Position numbers and translations under genes: made by a program
Notes under the pieces: model-generated
The model's database searches: none
Seen by the model: the letters and a program-made list of their open reading frames with translations, nothing else
What the model was told of the DNA's origin: nothing
Shown: positions 27,211 through 34,521 of the stretch, in pieces
Position numbering within the stretch: the stretch's first letter is position 1
Layout: every line of letters begins with the position of its first letter
NCBI GenBank assembly: GCA_963745975.1
Contig: CAVUZJ010000009.1
Location: 248,001-312,000, forward strand
Reading direction: 5' to 3'
Source of the DNA: JAKAWQ01 sp963745975
Lineage (GTDB): Bacteria; Pseudomonadota; Alphaproteobacteria; Acetobacterales; Acetobacteraceae
Length of the DNA stretch: 64,000 nucleotides

Positions 27211-27342
27211 CCGCTTGCTTCCTTCTTGCCGTGCCGGCGAGCATAGCCGCGCCCGCGGCGGCCGCAAACCGCCGGCGGTATGCAGGTCTTGATGCCGAGG
27301 CTATAAATGCGTGGGCCGATAATCCCCGACTGGGAGGCGACG

Positions 27343-28359
27343 ATGTTCGAGACGACGATCGCCGGAAGCCTGCCGAAGCCCTCGTGGCTCGCCGAGCCGA
27401 ACGTGCTGTGGGCGCCCTGGCGGCTCTCGGGCGCCGAGCTCGCCGCCGCGCAGCGCGACGCGACGCTGCTCGCGATCAAGGAGCAGGAGGATGCCGGGAT
27501 CGACATCGTGACCGACGGCGAGCAGTCGCGCCAGCACTTCGTGCACGGCTTTCTTGCCTTTGTCGAAGGCATCGACTTCGGCCGGAAGGTCGAAATGGGA
27601 ATTCGCGACAACCGGTACAAGGCGGTGCTGCCGAGCCTCACTGGCGAGCCCCGTCTCACCGGGCGGGTTCATGCGACGGAGGCGCGGCTGGCCCGCGCGC
27701 ATACGAAGCGCAAGCTCAAATTCACCCTGCCCGGGCCGATGACGATCGTCGATACGATCGCCGATGCGTACTACGGCGACCGGGTGAAGCTGGCGATGCG
27801 GTTCGCCGCGCTGCTCAACGAGGAGGCCCAGGGCTTGCAGGCGGACGGCGTGGACACGATCCAGTTCGACGAGCCCGCCTTCAACGTCTATCTCGACGCG
27901 GTGAAGGAGTGGGGCATTTCCGCACTCGAGCGCGCTGCCGAAGGGCTGGCCTGTAAGAGGGCCGTGCATATCTGCTACGGCTACGGCATCAAGGCCAATC
28001 TCGACTGGAAGAGCAGCCTCGGCACGCAATGGCGCCAATACGAGGAGATTTTCCCGGCGCTCGCCGCGAGCCGCATCGACCAGGTTTCGCTCGAGTGCCG
28101 CAATTCGCATGTGCCGATCGAGCTGCTCGGGCTGCTTCAGGGCAAGGACGTGCTGGTCGGCGCGATCGACGTCGCGACCGACGTGGTGGAGACGCCGGAG
28201 CAGGTGGCGGAGACGATCTTGGCGGCCGCGCGCTTCGTTCCGAAGGATCGGCTCTATCCGTGCACCAACTGCGGCATGGCGCCGATGCGCCGCGAGGTTG
28301 CGATGGCGAAGCTCGCTTCACTCGGGGCGGGCGCCGCGCTCGCCCGGGAACGGGTCTGA
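27343..28359 (+). CDS. MetE C-terminal domain-like methyltransferase (core-MetE type)
   Basis: A 338-residue protein matching only the catalytic half of cobalamin-independent methionine synthase. Zinc ligands are all visible: H-x-C in AVHICYGYG, Glu in SLECRNS and Cys in PCTNCGMAPM. The N-terminal half that binds methyltetrahydropteroyl-polyglutamate in full MetE is absent, so the methyl donor must differ; core-MetE proteins use a corrinoid protein or other donors. The ATG at 27343 has GGGAGG five bases upstream. It begins an operon with an amidase, a CPG2-like peptidase and a YbjQ protein. A role in methyl transfer from an imported compound is plausible; true methionine synthesis is not shown. 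Confidence 0.82.
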   Translation: MFETTIAGSLPKPSWLAEPNVLWAPWRLSGAELAAAQRDATLLAIKEQEDAGIDIVTDGEQSRQHFVHGFLAFVEGIDFGRKVEMGIRDNRYKAVLPSLTGEPRLTGRVHATEARLARAHTKRKLKFTLPGPMTIVDTIADAYYGDRVKLAMRFAALLNEEAQGLQADGVDTIQFDEPAFNVYLDAVKEWGISALERAAEGLACKRAVHICYGYGIKANLDWKSSLGTQWRQYEEIFPALAASRIDQVSLECRNSHVPIELLGLLQGKDVLVGAIDVATDVVETPEQVAETILAAARFVPKDRLYPCTNCGMAPMRREVAMAKLASLGAGAALARERV

Positions 28360-28367
28360 CAACGAGC

Positions 28368-29765
28368 ATGGCTGCGACTGATCCGGCCCTGATGACCGCC
28401 GAGGCGCTCATCGACCACTATGCCCACGGAAGCCTGAGCCCGGTGGAGGCAATGGCTGCGGTGAGCGAGCGCATCGAGCGCTACAATCCGGTGCTCAACG
28501 CCTTCGTCGTGATGAACGAGCATGCGGCGAGCGCGGCGCGGGAGAGCGAGAAGCGCTGGCAGGCAGGCAGGCCGCTCGGCCTGCTCGACGGCGTGCCCTG
28601 CACCGTCAAGGACCTGATCGATCTCGCGGGCTTTCCGACGCGGCGCGGCAGCAAGCTCACCTCCGCCGATCCCGTGGTTGACGATGCGCCGGTCTCGCTT
28701 GCGCTCAAATCGGCCGGCGCGGTGATCATCGGCAAGACGACCACCACCGAGTTCGGCTGGAAGTCGCCCGGGGACTGCCCGCTTACCGGGGTGACGCGCA
28801 ATCCCTGGAATCCGCTGCACACGCCCGGCGGTTCCTCTGCCGGGGCCGCGGCGGCGGCGGCGGCGGGCTTCGGGCCCCTGCATATCGGCACCGACGGCGG
28901 CGGCTCGATCCGCATTCCCGCGGCCTGGTCCGGCGTCGTCGGCCTCAAGCCGAGCTTCGGGCGCGTGCCGCAATGGCCGCTCGGTGCCTTCGCCACCGTC
29001 GCGGTCGCCGGACCGGTGACCCGCTCGGTCGGCGATGCCGCGCTTCTGCTTTCCGCGATCGCCCGCTACGACCATCGCGACCCCTATGCGCTGCCCGACG
29101 ATCCGCGCGATTGGCGCGCGGGCATCGAGGAGGGAGTGGCGGGGCTTCGCGTCGCCGTGCTCTCGACCCACGGGTTCGACGCGCCGCTCGATCCAACCGG
29201 CCGCGAGGCGCTCACGCACGCCGCGCATCTGCTCGGCCAGGAAGGAGCGCTGGTCGAGGAGGTCGATCCCGGCCTTCCCGACACGCGCGCCGTCTTCGGC
29301 CGGATCTGGGGTGTCGCGCTCGCGCGCCTGGTCGAATCTTTCCCCGAAACGCGGCGCCGGATGCTCGATCCCGGCCTCATCGAAGTCGCGGCAGCCGAAA
29401 GCAACATGACGGCTCAGGAATTCATCGGTGCGGAGGCGCTGCGCCTTGTCGTCGCGCATACCATGGCATCGCTGCACCGGCGCTACGACCTCGTGCTCTG
29501 CCCGAGCGTGCCGAACCGCGCCCCGCTCGCGGACAAGGCGACGACGAACCCGGTGGAGGCGCTCTGGCAGGAATGGGCGCCGTGGACCTTCACCTTCAAC
29601 CTGAGCCGCCAGCCCGCCATCAGCATACCGCTCGGCCTCGACGAGACCGGCCTGCCCCGCTCGGTGCAGATCGCGGCAGGGCTCTATCGCGACGACCTCG
29701 TGCTGCGTGCTGCGCGCACGATCGAGCTTCTCTCCGACAGTCTCGGCTGCGCAACGCTGGATTGA
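28368..29765 (+). CDS. Amidase signature family protein
   Basis: A 465-residue amidase. The Ser-cisSer-Lys triad is recognisable: lysine in PCTVKDLIDLAG (about residue 81), the cis-serine in PGGSSAGAAAA, and the nucleophile serine in GTDGGGSIRIPAAWSG. LAGFPTRRGS and the GLKPSFGRVP block are standard for the family. Substrates include aryl amides, acylated amino acids and Glu/Asp-tRNA; the lack of gatB and gatC nearby and the catabolic context argue against a GatA role. It follows the MetE-like gene by eight bases. An unusually long alanine run follows GGSSAG. Confidence 0.88.
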   Translation: MAATDPALMTAEALIDHYAHGSLSPVEAMAAVSERIERYNPVLNAFVVMNEHAASAARESEKRWQAGRPLGLLDGVPCTVKDLIDLAGFPTRRGSKLTSADPVVDDAPVSLALKSAGAVIIGKTTTTEFGWKSPGDCPLTGVTRNPWNPLHTPGGSSAGAAAAAAAGFGPLHIGTDGGGSIRIPAAWSGVVGLKPSFGRVPQWPLGAFATVAVAGPVTRSVGDAALLLSAIARYDHRDPYALPDDPRDWRAGIEEGVAGLRVAVLSTHGFDAPLDPTGREALTHAAHLLGQEGALVEEVDPGLPDTRAVFGRIWGVALARLVESFPETRRRMLDPGLIEVAAAESNMTAQEFIGAEALRLVVAHTMASLHRRYDLVLCPSVPNRAPLADKATTNPVEALWQEWAPWTFTFNLSRQPAISIPLGLDETGLPRSVQIAAGLYRDDLVLRAARTIELLSDSLGCATLD

Positions 29766-29802
29766 GCGGCGAAGAAGCGCACGCAATGAGGAGAAATGTT
29801 TC

Positions 29803-30981
29803 GTGATCGCATCGGACCCCGCCACGCCGATCACAGCCTGGCTCGCCGGGCAGCAGCAAGCGATGATCGCGCTGCTCCGCGAGATCGTCTCGATCGACAG
29901 CGGCAGCTACAACAAGCCCGGGATCGATGCGGTCGGTGCGGCGATCCGCCGCTTCCTCGAAGGCAACGGCATCGCCGTCGAAGCCCTGCCCCAGAAAAAG
30001 CACGGCGACTGCCTGCGCGCGCTCGTCCCCGCCGGCGGACCCGGCGCCTCAAACCGCAAGATCGTGCTGATGGGCCATCGCGACACAGTCTATCCCGACG
30101 GCGAGGTGGCGCGGCGGCCTTTCACGCTCGAGGATGGCGTGGCGAGAGGGCCCGGTGTGGCCGACATGAAGGCCGGGCTGGTGATGAATGCCTTCGTGCT
30201 CGCCGCCTTCGCGCGGTTCGGGAGCGCGCCGGGACCGCTGGTCGGGCTCTTCACCGGCGATGAGGAGATCGGCAGCCCGGAGGGGCGGCCGGTCATCGAG
30301 GCGGAAGCGCGCGGGGCGCGCGCGGTCTTCAACAGCGAGCCCGGCCGCGCGTCGGGCAATGTCGTGAGCCGCCGCAAGGGTGGGGTCTTCATGGTGATGC
30401 GAATCGCCGGCAAGGCCGCGCACTCTGGCGGCAATTTCACCGAGGGCATCAGCGCGATCGAGGAGCTGGCGCGAAAGATCGTGGCGATCCACGCGCTCAC
30501 CGATGTTGCGCGTGGCGTCACCCTCAATGTCGGGCTCGTCTCGGGCGGGCAGAGCGTCAACACCGTGGCCCCTTGGGCCGAGGGCCAGATCGATCTGCGC
30601 TATATCGTGCCCGAGGACCGCGAGCGGGTGATGGCGGAGATCAACGCGATCGTCGCGCAAAGCTTCGTGCCGGGGACAAGTGCTACGCTCGAGATCCGCG
30701 GCGAGTTCCTCCCGCTCACGCAGGACGAAGCGGCCAAGCGCCTGCTCGGGGTCTATGCCGAAGCGGCGGAGGCGAGCGGCTTCGCGACCAGCGGCGAATT
30801 CTCGGGTGGCTGCGCCGATTCCGGCTTCACCGCCGCCGTCGGCGCGCCGACGATCTGCGCGGTGGGGCCGGTCGGAGGCAAGGCCCACAGCCCCGGGGAG
30901 TTCCTCAAGGTCGATAGCCTGGTGCCGCGCGCCGCGGCCTGCGCCCGCGCGATCTTCGGCCTCGCCGCCGCTGGTCTCTGA
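29803..30981 (+). CDS. M20 family metallopeptidase, carboxypeptidase G2-like
   Basis: A 392-residue zinc hydrolase closest to glutamate carboxypeptidases. Metal ligands: GHRDTVYPDG (H-x-D), GVADMKAG (bridging Asp), TGDEEIG (catalytic and metal Glu), FNSEPGRASG (Glu) and GGKAHSPGEF (His). The HRDTVYPxG sequence is characteristic of the CPG2 branch, which removes C-terminal glutamate from folates and other conjugates. The GTG at 29803 was chosen because GAGGAG lies nine bases upstream; a nearby ATG at 29796 is out of frame. It sits between the amidase and the YbjQ gene. No signal peptide is visible, so it should act on an internal substrate. Confidence 0.87.
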   Translation: MIASDPATPITAWLAGQQQAMIALLREIVSIDSGSYNKPGIDAVGAAIRRFLEGNGIAVEALPQKKHGDCLRALVPAGGPGASNRKIVLMGHRDTVYPDGEVARRPFTLEDGVARGPGVADMKAGLVMNAFVLAAFARFGSAPGPLVGLFTGDEEIGSPEGRPVIEAEARGARAVFNSEPGRASGNVVSRRKGGVFMVMRIAGKAAHSGGNFTEGISAIEELARKIVAIHALTDVARGVTLNVGLVSGGQSVNTVAPWAEGQIDLRYIVPEDRERVMAEINAIVAQSFVPGTSATLEIRGEFLPLTQDEAAKRLLGVYAEAAEASGFATSGEFSGGCADSGFTAAVGAPTICAVGPVGGKAHSPGEFLKVDSLVPRAAACARAIFGLAAAGL

Positions 30982-30985
30982 GCAC

Positions 30986-31345
30986 ATGGCGGAGATCCTG
31001 GTCACGACGACGAACGATGTGCCGGGGGCGCGGATCGTCCGCGTGCTCGGGCCGGTTTATGGCACCGCGGTGCGCTCGCGCAGCATCGTGGGCAACATGC
31101 TGGGCGGGCTCCGCGCCGTCTTTGGCGGCTCGCAGGCGGGCTATGCGCAAATGGTGAGCCAGACACGGGACGAGGCGCTTGCCACGCTCCGGGAACACGC
31201 GGCCTCGCTCGGCGCCAACGCGGTGGTCGCGATGCGATTTGATTCGGGCGAGTTCGATTCGGGCCAGGGCCAGGCGATGAACGAGGTCACCGCCTACGGC
31301 ACGGCGGTGGTGATCGAGGGCGGCGAACCGCCGGCGAGCCCTTAG
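30986..31345 (+). CDS. YbjQ/UPF0145 family protein
   Basis: A 119-residue protein of the YbjQ (UPF0145) family. VPGARIVRVLGPVYGTAVRSRSIVGNMLGGLRAVFGG (residues about 12-48) is the conserved first half, and REHAASLGANAVVAMRFDS the second. Family members form small oligomers that probably bind heavy metals or ligands, but no reaction has been established. Its ATG lies four bases after the stop of the CPG2-like gene, so it ends the operon. A strong hairpin follows at 31405-31446. Confidence 0.88.
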   Translation: MAEILVTTTNDVPGARIVRVLGPVYGTAVRSRSIVGNMLGGLRAVFGGSQAGYAQMVSQTRDEALATLREHAASLGANAVVAMRFDSGEFDSGQGQAMNEVTAYGTAVVIEGGEPPASP

Positions 31346-31404
31346 AGCGTGATCGCCGGAGGTTGAATCACCGAAGGCGTGAATCACGCGAGAAAGCAAA
31401 CAGC

Positions 31405-31446
31405 TAGAGCGGGATACGTGAGCGAAAGCGAACGCATCCCGCTCTA
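31405..31446. terminator. Perfect 11-base inverted repeat between convergent genes
   Basis: The arms TAGAGCGGGAT (31405-31415) and ATCCCGCTCTA (31436-31446) are perfect complements with a 20-base loop containing GAGCGAAAGCGA. It lies between the YbjQ gene and the convergent small secreted protein. A similar AGAGCGGGAT palindrome is common in intergenic regions of Rhizobiales and relatives, so it could be a dispersed repeat as well as a terminator. There is no T-tract. A shorter imperfect repeat around GTGATCGCC/GTGAATCACGC precedes it. Confidence 0.7.
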
Positions 31447-31475
31447 GACCGCCGGGACGTAAGCGTGGGCTGGCG

Positions 31476-31799
31476 CTACCCGGGATGGCAGACGGCGTGC
31501 AGCTCCCATCCGCCCAAGCTCGAGGCGCGCACCATCTTGAGATCGCCGGTCGCCCGGTCGAGGGAATAGAAGCTCTGGTCCTGCGTGTCGTGCCAGGAGA
31601 TCTCGCGTGGGCCGACGCTTGCCGGATAGCCATCAACCGTTCCGTGATCGAAATCAACATGCAAGGTCCAGCGGGCACCGCTTTCCTGGTTGATGCAACG
31701 GAACGCGGTGGCCGCGGCAATGGCCGGGCCGGGCCGGGCGGAGGTCGCGAGGCCCCCGATCGCTACCGCGGCCACCAGCGCACCAAGCCGTCTCCGCAT
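31476..31799 (-). CDS. Small secreted protein of unknown function
   Basis: A 107-residue protein with a signal peptide (MRRRLGALVAAVAIGGLA, cleavage likely after AIAA near residue 24). The mature part has two cysteines (FRCINQE and HAVCHPG) that could pair, and aromatic and acidic residues around TLHVDFDHGTVDGYPASVG. I do not recognise the family. The start at 31799 has AAGGGA five bases upstream; the in-frame ATG at 31817 (MTKGRAM) is possible. It lies just downstream of, and co-directional with, the alpha-E gene (67 bases apart), so it may belong to that transcript, but a link to the ATP-grasp system is unproven. Confidence 0.6.
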   Translation of the reverse strand: MRRRLGALVAAVAIGGLATSARPGPAIAAATAFRCINQESGARWTLHVDFDHGTVDGYPASVGPREISWHDTQDQSFYSLDRATGDLKMVRASSLGGWELHAVCHPG

Positions 31800-31866
31800 C
31801 GCTCGTCCCTTCGTCATCGGCGAACCTTGCCACGGCGGGGCGGAAACGGCGAGCCGGCCAAAGCGG

Positions 31867-32898
31867 TCACTGCATCTCGGCCTGCTCCTGGGCGAGCGGG
31901 CGCCAGTCGCGGAAGAAGGCGGTGCCGATGTGGGCCGCGAGCAGAATGAGGCCGCGCTGGAGGCGGTCGAGGAAACCGTGAAGGCCCCCGACGGGCAGTC
32001 CCCCGGAAATGAGGCGCTCCATCTCCGCGCCGGCGATGAGCGCATGCAATTCCTCCGCCTGCTCGAGCGCCGCGAGCGTGCCGCCGAGGCCATGGCGGAC
32101 GCGCAAGCTCGCGAGATGCCGTTCGATCTCGTCGAGGCAAAGGCGCACGCTGCGCGGGAAGGATGCGTCGGTGAGCAGAAAGGAAGCGACGTCGGCGGGC
32201 GAGAAATCGACCGGGGCGACGCGACGGAAGGCGTGATATCCGCCCGCCGCGCGCAGGACCGCGCCCCACTGGGTCAGCTCGGCGAGCCGCCGCTCCTCGC
32301 GCTTGTCCGCGACCGGCTGCTCGCGGCCGCGAGGGACCAGCAGGTGGAACTTGATGTCGAGCAGCCGCGTCGTCTGGTCGGCGCGCTCGATCAGCCGGCC
32401 GAGCTCGTGGAAGTGCCAGCTCTGGTCGCGAAAGAACGTGCCTTCGGTGATCCCCGTCTCGGCCTGCACGCCGCCGCGAATGCGCTCCACGAGGCGGGAG
32501 AGCGCATCGCCTTCCAGCTCCGAGGGCAGGATCGCCGTGAGCTCGCGATGGAACTGGTTGAGCTGCTTCCACATCTCGGTGCTGATCAGCGGCCGGAGCA
32601 CGCGTGCGTTGGTCCGCGCAGCCTCGATCGCCGCCGGGATCGAGGTCGGATTGTCCGCCTCGATCAGGTAGAAGCGCTTGATCGTCTCCGGATCGGCGGC
32701 CCCGTGCCGGCGCGAGAAGCTCTCCTCGTCCGCATTGATGCGGACAAGCGCGTACCACGATTCGCTCTCGCGGCCCGGGCTCTCGAAAGTGTAAGTGACC
32801 TCGATCAGGCGCGCGATATTCTCCACCCGCTCGAGATAGCGGGCCATCCAGAAGAGGCTTTCCGCGTAGCGCGCGAGCAGCGGCGGCGCGAGATTCAC
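31867..32898 (-). CDS. Alpha-E domain-containing protein (DUF403)
   Basis: A 343-residue, all-helical protein of the alpha-E family (COG2307). The N-terminal block LLARYAESLFWMARYLERVENIARLIEV and the central WHFHELGRLIERADQTTRLLDIK block are its hallmarks. Alpha-E proteins nearly always occur next to circularly permuted ATP-grasp enzymes and transglutaminases, and were proposed from comparative genomics to take part in peptide synthesis or tagging; their own activity is unknown. The GTG at 32898 overlaps the stop of the ATP-grasp gene (GTGA), so the two are translationally coupled. An alpha-E domain is also fused to the second ATP-grasp in the divergent operon, so this locus carries two. Confidence 0.9.
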   Translation of the reverse strand: MNLAPPLLARYAESLFWMARYLERVENIARLIEVTYTFESPGRESESWYALVRINADEESFSRRHGAADPETIKRFYLIEADNPTSIPAAIEAARTNARVLRPLISTEMWKQLNQFHRELTAILPSELEGDALSRLVERIRGGVQAETGITEGTFFRDQSWHFHELGRLIERADQTTRLLDIKFHLLVPRGREQPVADKREERRLAELTQWGAVLRAAGGYHAFRRVAPVDFSPADVASFLLTDASFPRSVRLCLDEIERHLASLRVRHGLGGTLAALEQAEELHALIAGAEMERLISGGLPVGGLHGFLDRLQRGLILLAAHIGTAFFRDWRPLAQEQAEMQ

Positions 32899-34373
32899 CC
32901 CCCCGCTCCGGCCGCCGGAATCCCCTTGGCCAGAACCCACGTATCCTTCGAGCCGCCGCCCTGCGAGGAATTGACGATCAGGCTGCCGGGCTTGAGCGCC
33001 ACGCGCGTGAGCCCGCCCGGCAGGACCCAGCTCTCGCGCCCGGTGACGGCGAAGGGGCGAAGATCGAGATGGCGCGCCCGGATCCCCTCCTCGCAGAGCG
33101 TCGGCCCCACCGAAAGCCCGACCACCGGCTGGCTGATCCAGTTGGCCGGATCGGCGGCGAGTGCGGCGCGCGCGCGCTCGAGCTCGGCGGCCGAGGCGCG
33201 CGGCCCGATGGTGATGCCGTAGCCCCCGGATTCGCCGACCGGCTTGACGACCAGCTCGTCGAGATGGTCGAGCGTGTACCGAAGGCCCGCCGCCTCGCGG
33301 CAGATATGCGTCTCGACGTTCGGCAGGATCGCGTCCTCGCCAAGATAGTAGCGGATGATCCGCGGCATGTAGGCGTAGATCGCCTTGTCGTCGGCGACGC
33401 CGGTTCCGACCGCGTTGGCGAGCGCCACATGCCCTCGCCGCCAGGCGCCGAGCAGCCCCGCGACGCCGAGCAGGCTGTCCGCGCGGAAGACCGTGGGGTC
33501 GAGGAACTCGTCGCCGATGCGCCGGTAGATCGTGTGCACCGGGCGCAGCCCGGCGGTGGTCAGCATGAACACCCGCTCGTTCTCGACGCGGAGATCTCGT
33601 CCCTCGACCAGCGGCACGCCCATCTCGCGGGCGAGGAACACATGCTCGAAATAGGCCGAATTGTAGATGCCGGGCGAGAGCAGCACGACCTGCGGATCGA
33701 GTACCTCCTCGGGCGCGATCTCGGTGAGCGCGGCGCGCAGCCGCTGGCCGTAGTCATCGACCGGTTGAAGCCGCATCCCGGCCATCACGTCGGGGAAGGC
33801 GCGCAGCATCAGATGCCGGTTCTCGACCACATACGAGACACCCGAGGGCGTGCGGGCATTGTCCTCGAGGACGCGGAACTCGCCCTCCTGGTCGCGCACG
33901 ATGTCGATCCCGGCGATATGCACGTAGGTCCCGAAGCGGACCGGGAAATCCTCCATCTCGCTTCGGTAGTTCGCGTTGCCGAGCACGAGGTCGGGGGGCA
34001 CGACGCCGTCCTTCAGTATCTGCCGCGCATGATAGATATCCTCGAGGAAGGCGTTCAGCGCCGCCACCCGCTGGCGCACGCCGCGATCGAGGCGGTCCCA
34101 CTCGGCCGCGGTGATCACCCGCGGGATGCAGTCGAAGGGCAGGATGCGGTCGATCGCGTTGGCCTCGGAATAGACGGTGAAGGTGATGCCGAGGTTGAAA
34201 AGATCGGTCTCCGCCGCCCGTGCCCGGCTTCTGAGCGCCGCGAGGCCCAAGGCGGCGATGCGGTGCCGGATCGTTGCCGCAGCACCTCCGTCGTCCCCGC
34301 GCGCCGCGTCAAGCTCGCAAAAAAAGGGGCCGGGATCATAGCCGCGGAACGGATCTTCGGCTGCCACGTCCAT
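32895..34373 (-). CDS. Circularly permuted type 2 ATP-grasp protein (intact)
   Basis: A 492-residue member of the DUF404/DUF407 ATP-grasp family (COG2308), predicted to form an amide or peptide bond using ATP. Intact nucleotide-binding features are DNARTPSGVSYVVENR (about residues 179-194), VVKPVGESGGYGI (glycine-rich loop with lysine and glutamate) and NSSQGGGSKDTWVL near the C-terminus. The order of these elements is permuted relative to ordinary ATP-grasp enzymes, as expected for the family. The ATG at 34373 has AGGGAA about eight bases upstream. It is coupled to the alpha-E gene and divergent from the transglutaminase/DUF2126 operon, sharing a 148-base intergenic region with it. Confidence 0.9.
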   Translation of the reverse strand: MDVAAEDPFRGYDPGPFFCELDAARGDDGGAAATIRHRIAALGLAALRSRARAAETDLFNLGITFTVYSEANAIDRILPFDCIPRVITAAEWDRLDRGVRQRVAALNAFLEDIYHARQILKDGVVPPDLVLGNANYRSEMEDFPVRFGTYVHIAGIDIVRDQEGEFRVLEDNARTPSGVSYVVENRHLMLRAFPDVMAGMRLQPVDDYGQRLRAALTEIAPEEVLDPQVVLLSPGIYNSAYFEHVFLAREMGVPLVEGRDLRVENERVFMLTTAGLRPVHTIYRRIGDEFLDPTVFRADSLLGVAGLLGAWRRGHVALANAVGTGVADDKAIYAYMPRIIRYYLGEDAILPNVETHICREAAGLRYTLDHLDELVVKPVGESGGYGITIGPRASAAELERARAALAADPANWISQPVVGLSVGPTLCEEGIRARHLDLRPFAVTGRESWVLPGGLTRVALKPGSLIVNSSQGGGSKDTWVLAKGIPAAGAGG

Positions 34374-34375
34374 TC

Positions 34376-34414
34376 TGTTGCTTCCCTGTTGCGGCAGCTT
34401 GCCACCACGCAACA
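34376..34414. promoter_or_regulatory. Repeated TGTTGC motif between divergent operons
   Basis: TGTTGC occurs at 34376-34381 and 34387-34392, eleven bases apart (about one helical turn), and its complement GCAACA occurs at 34409-34414. The outer pair forms an inverted repeat. The set lies just upstream of the ATP-grasp start codon and within the shared region upstream of the transglutaminase/DUF2126 gene. It could be an operator controlling both operons; no regulator gene is adjacent. Confidence 0.35.
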
Positions 34415-34521
34415 AGCCTACACGCTTCGGTGAACCTGAAGGAAGCCGCATTCCCTCTCGCCGAGCCCGCCGCCTTTGGGCACAATCGCCGCCCGTTTCC
34501 CGCCGGACCGAGCAACGCCCG

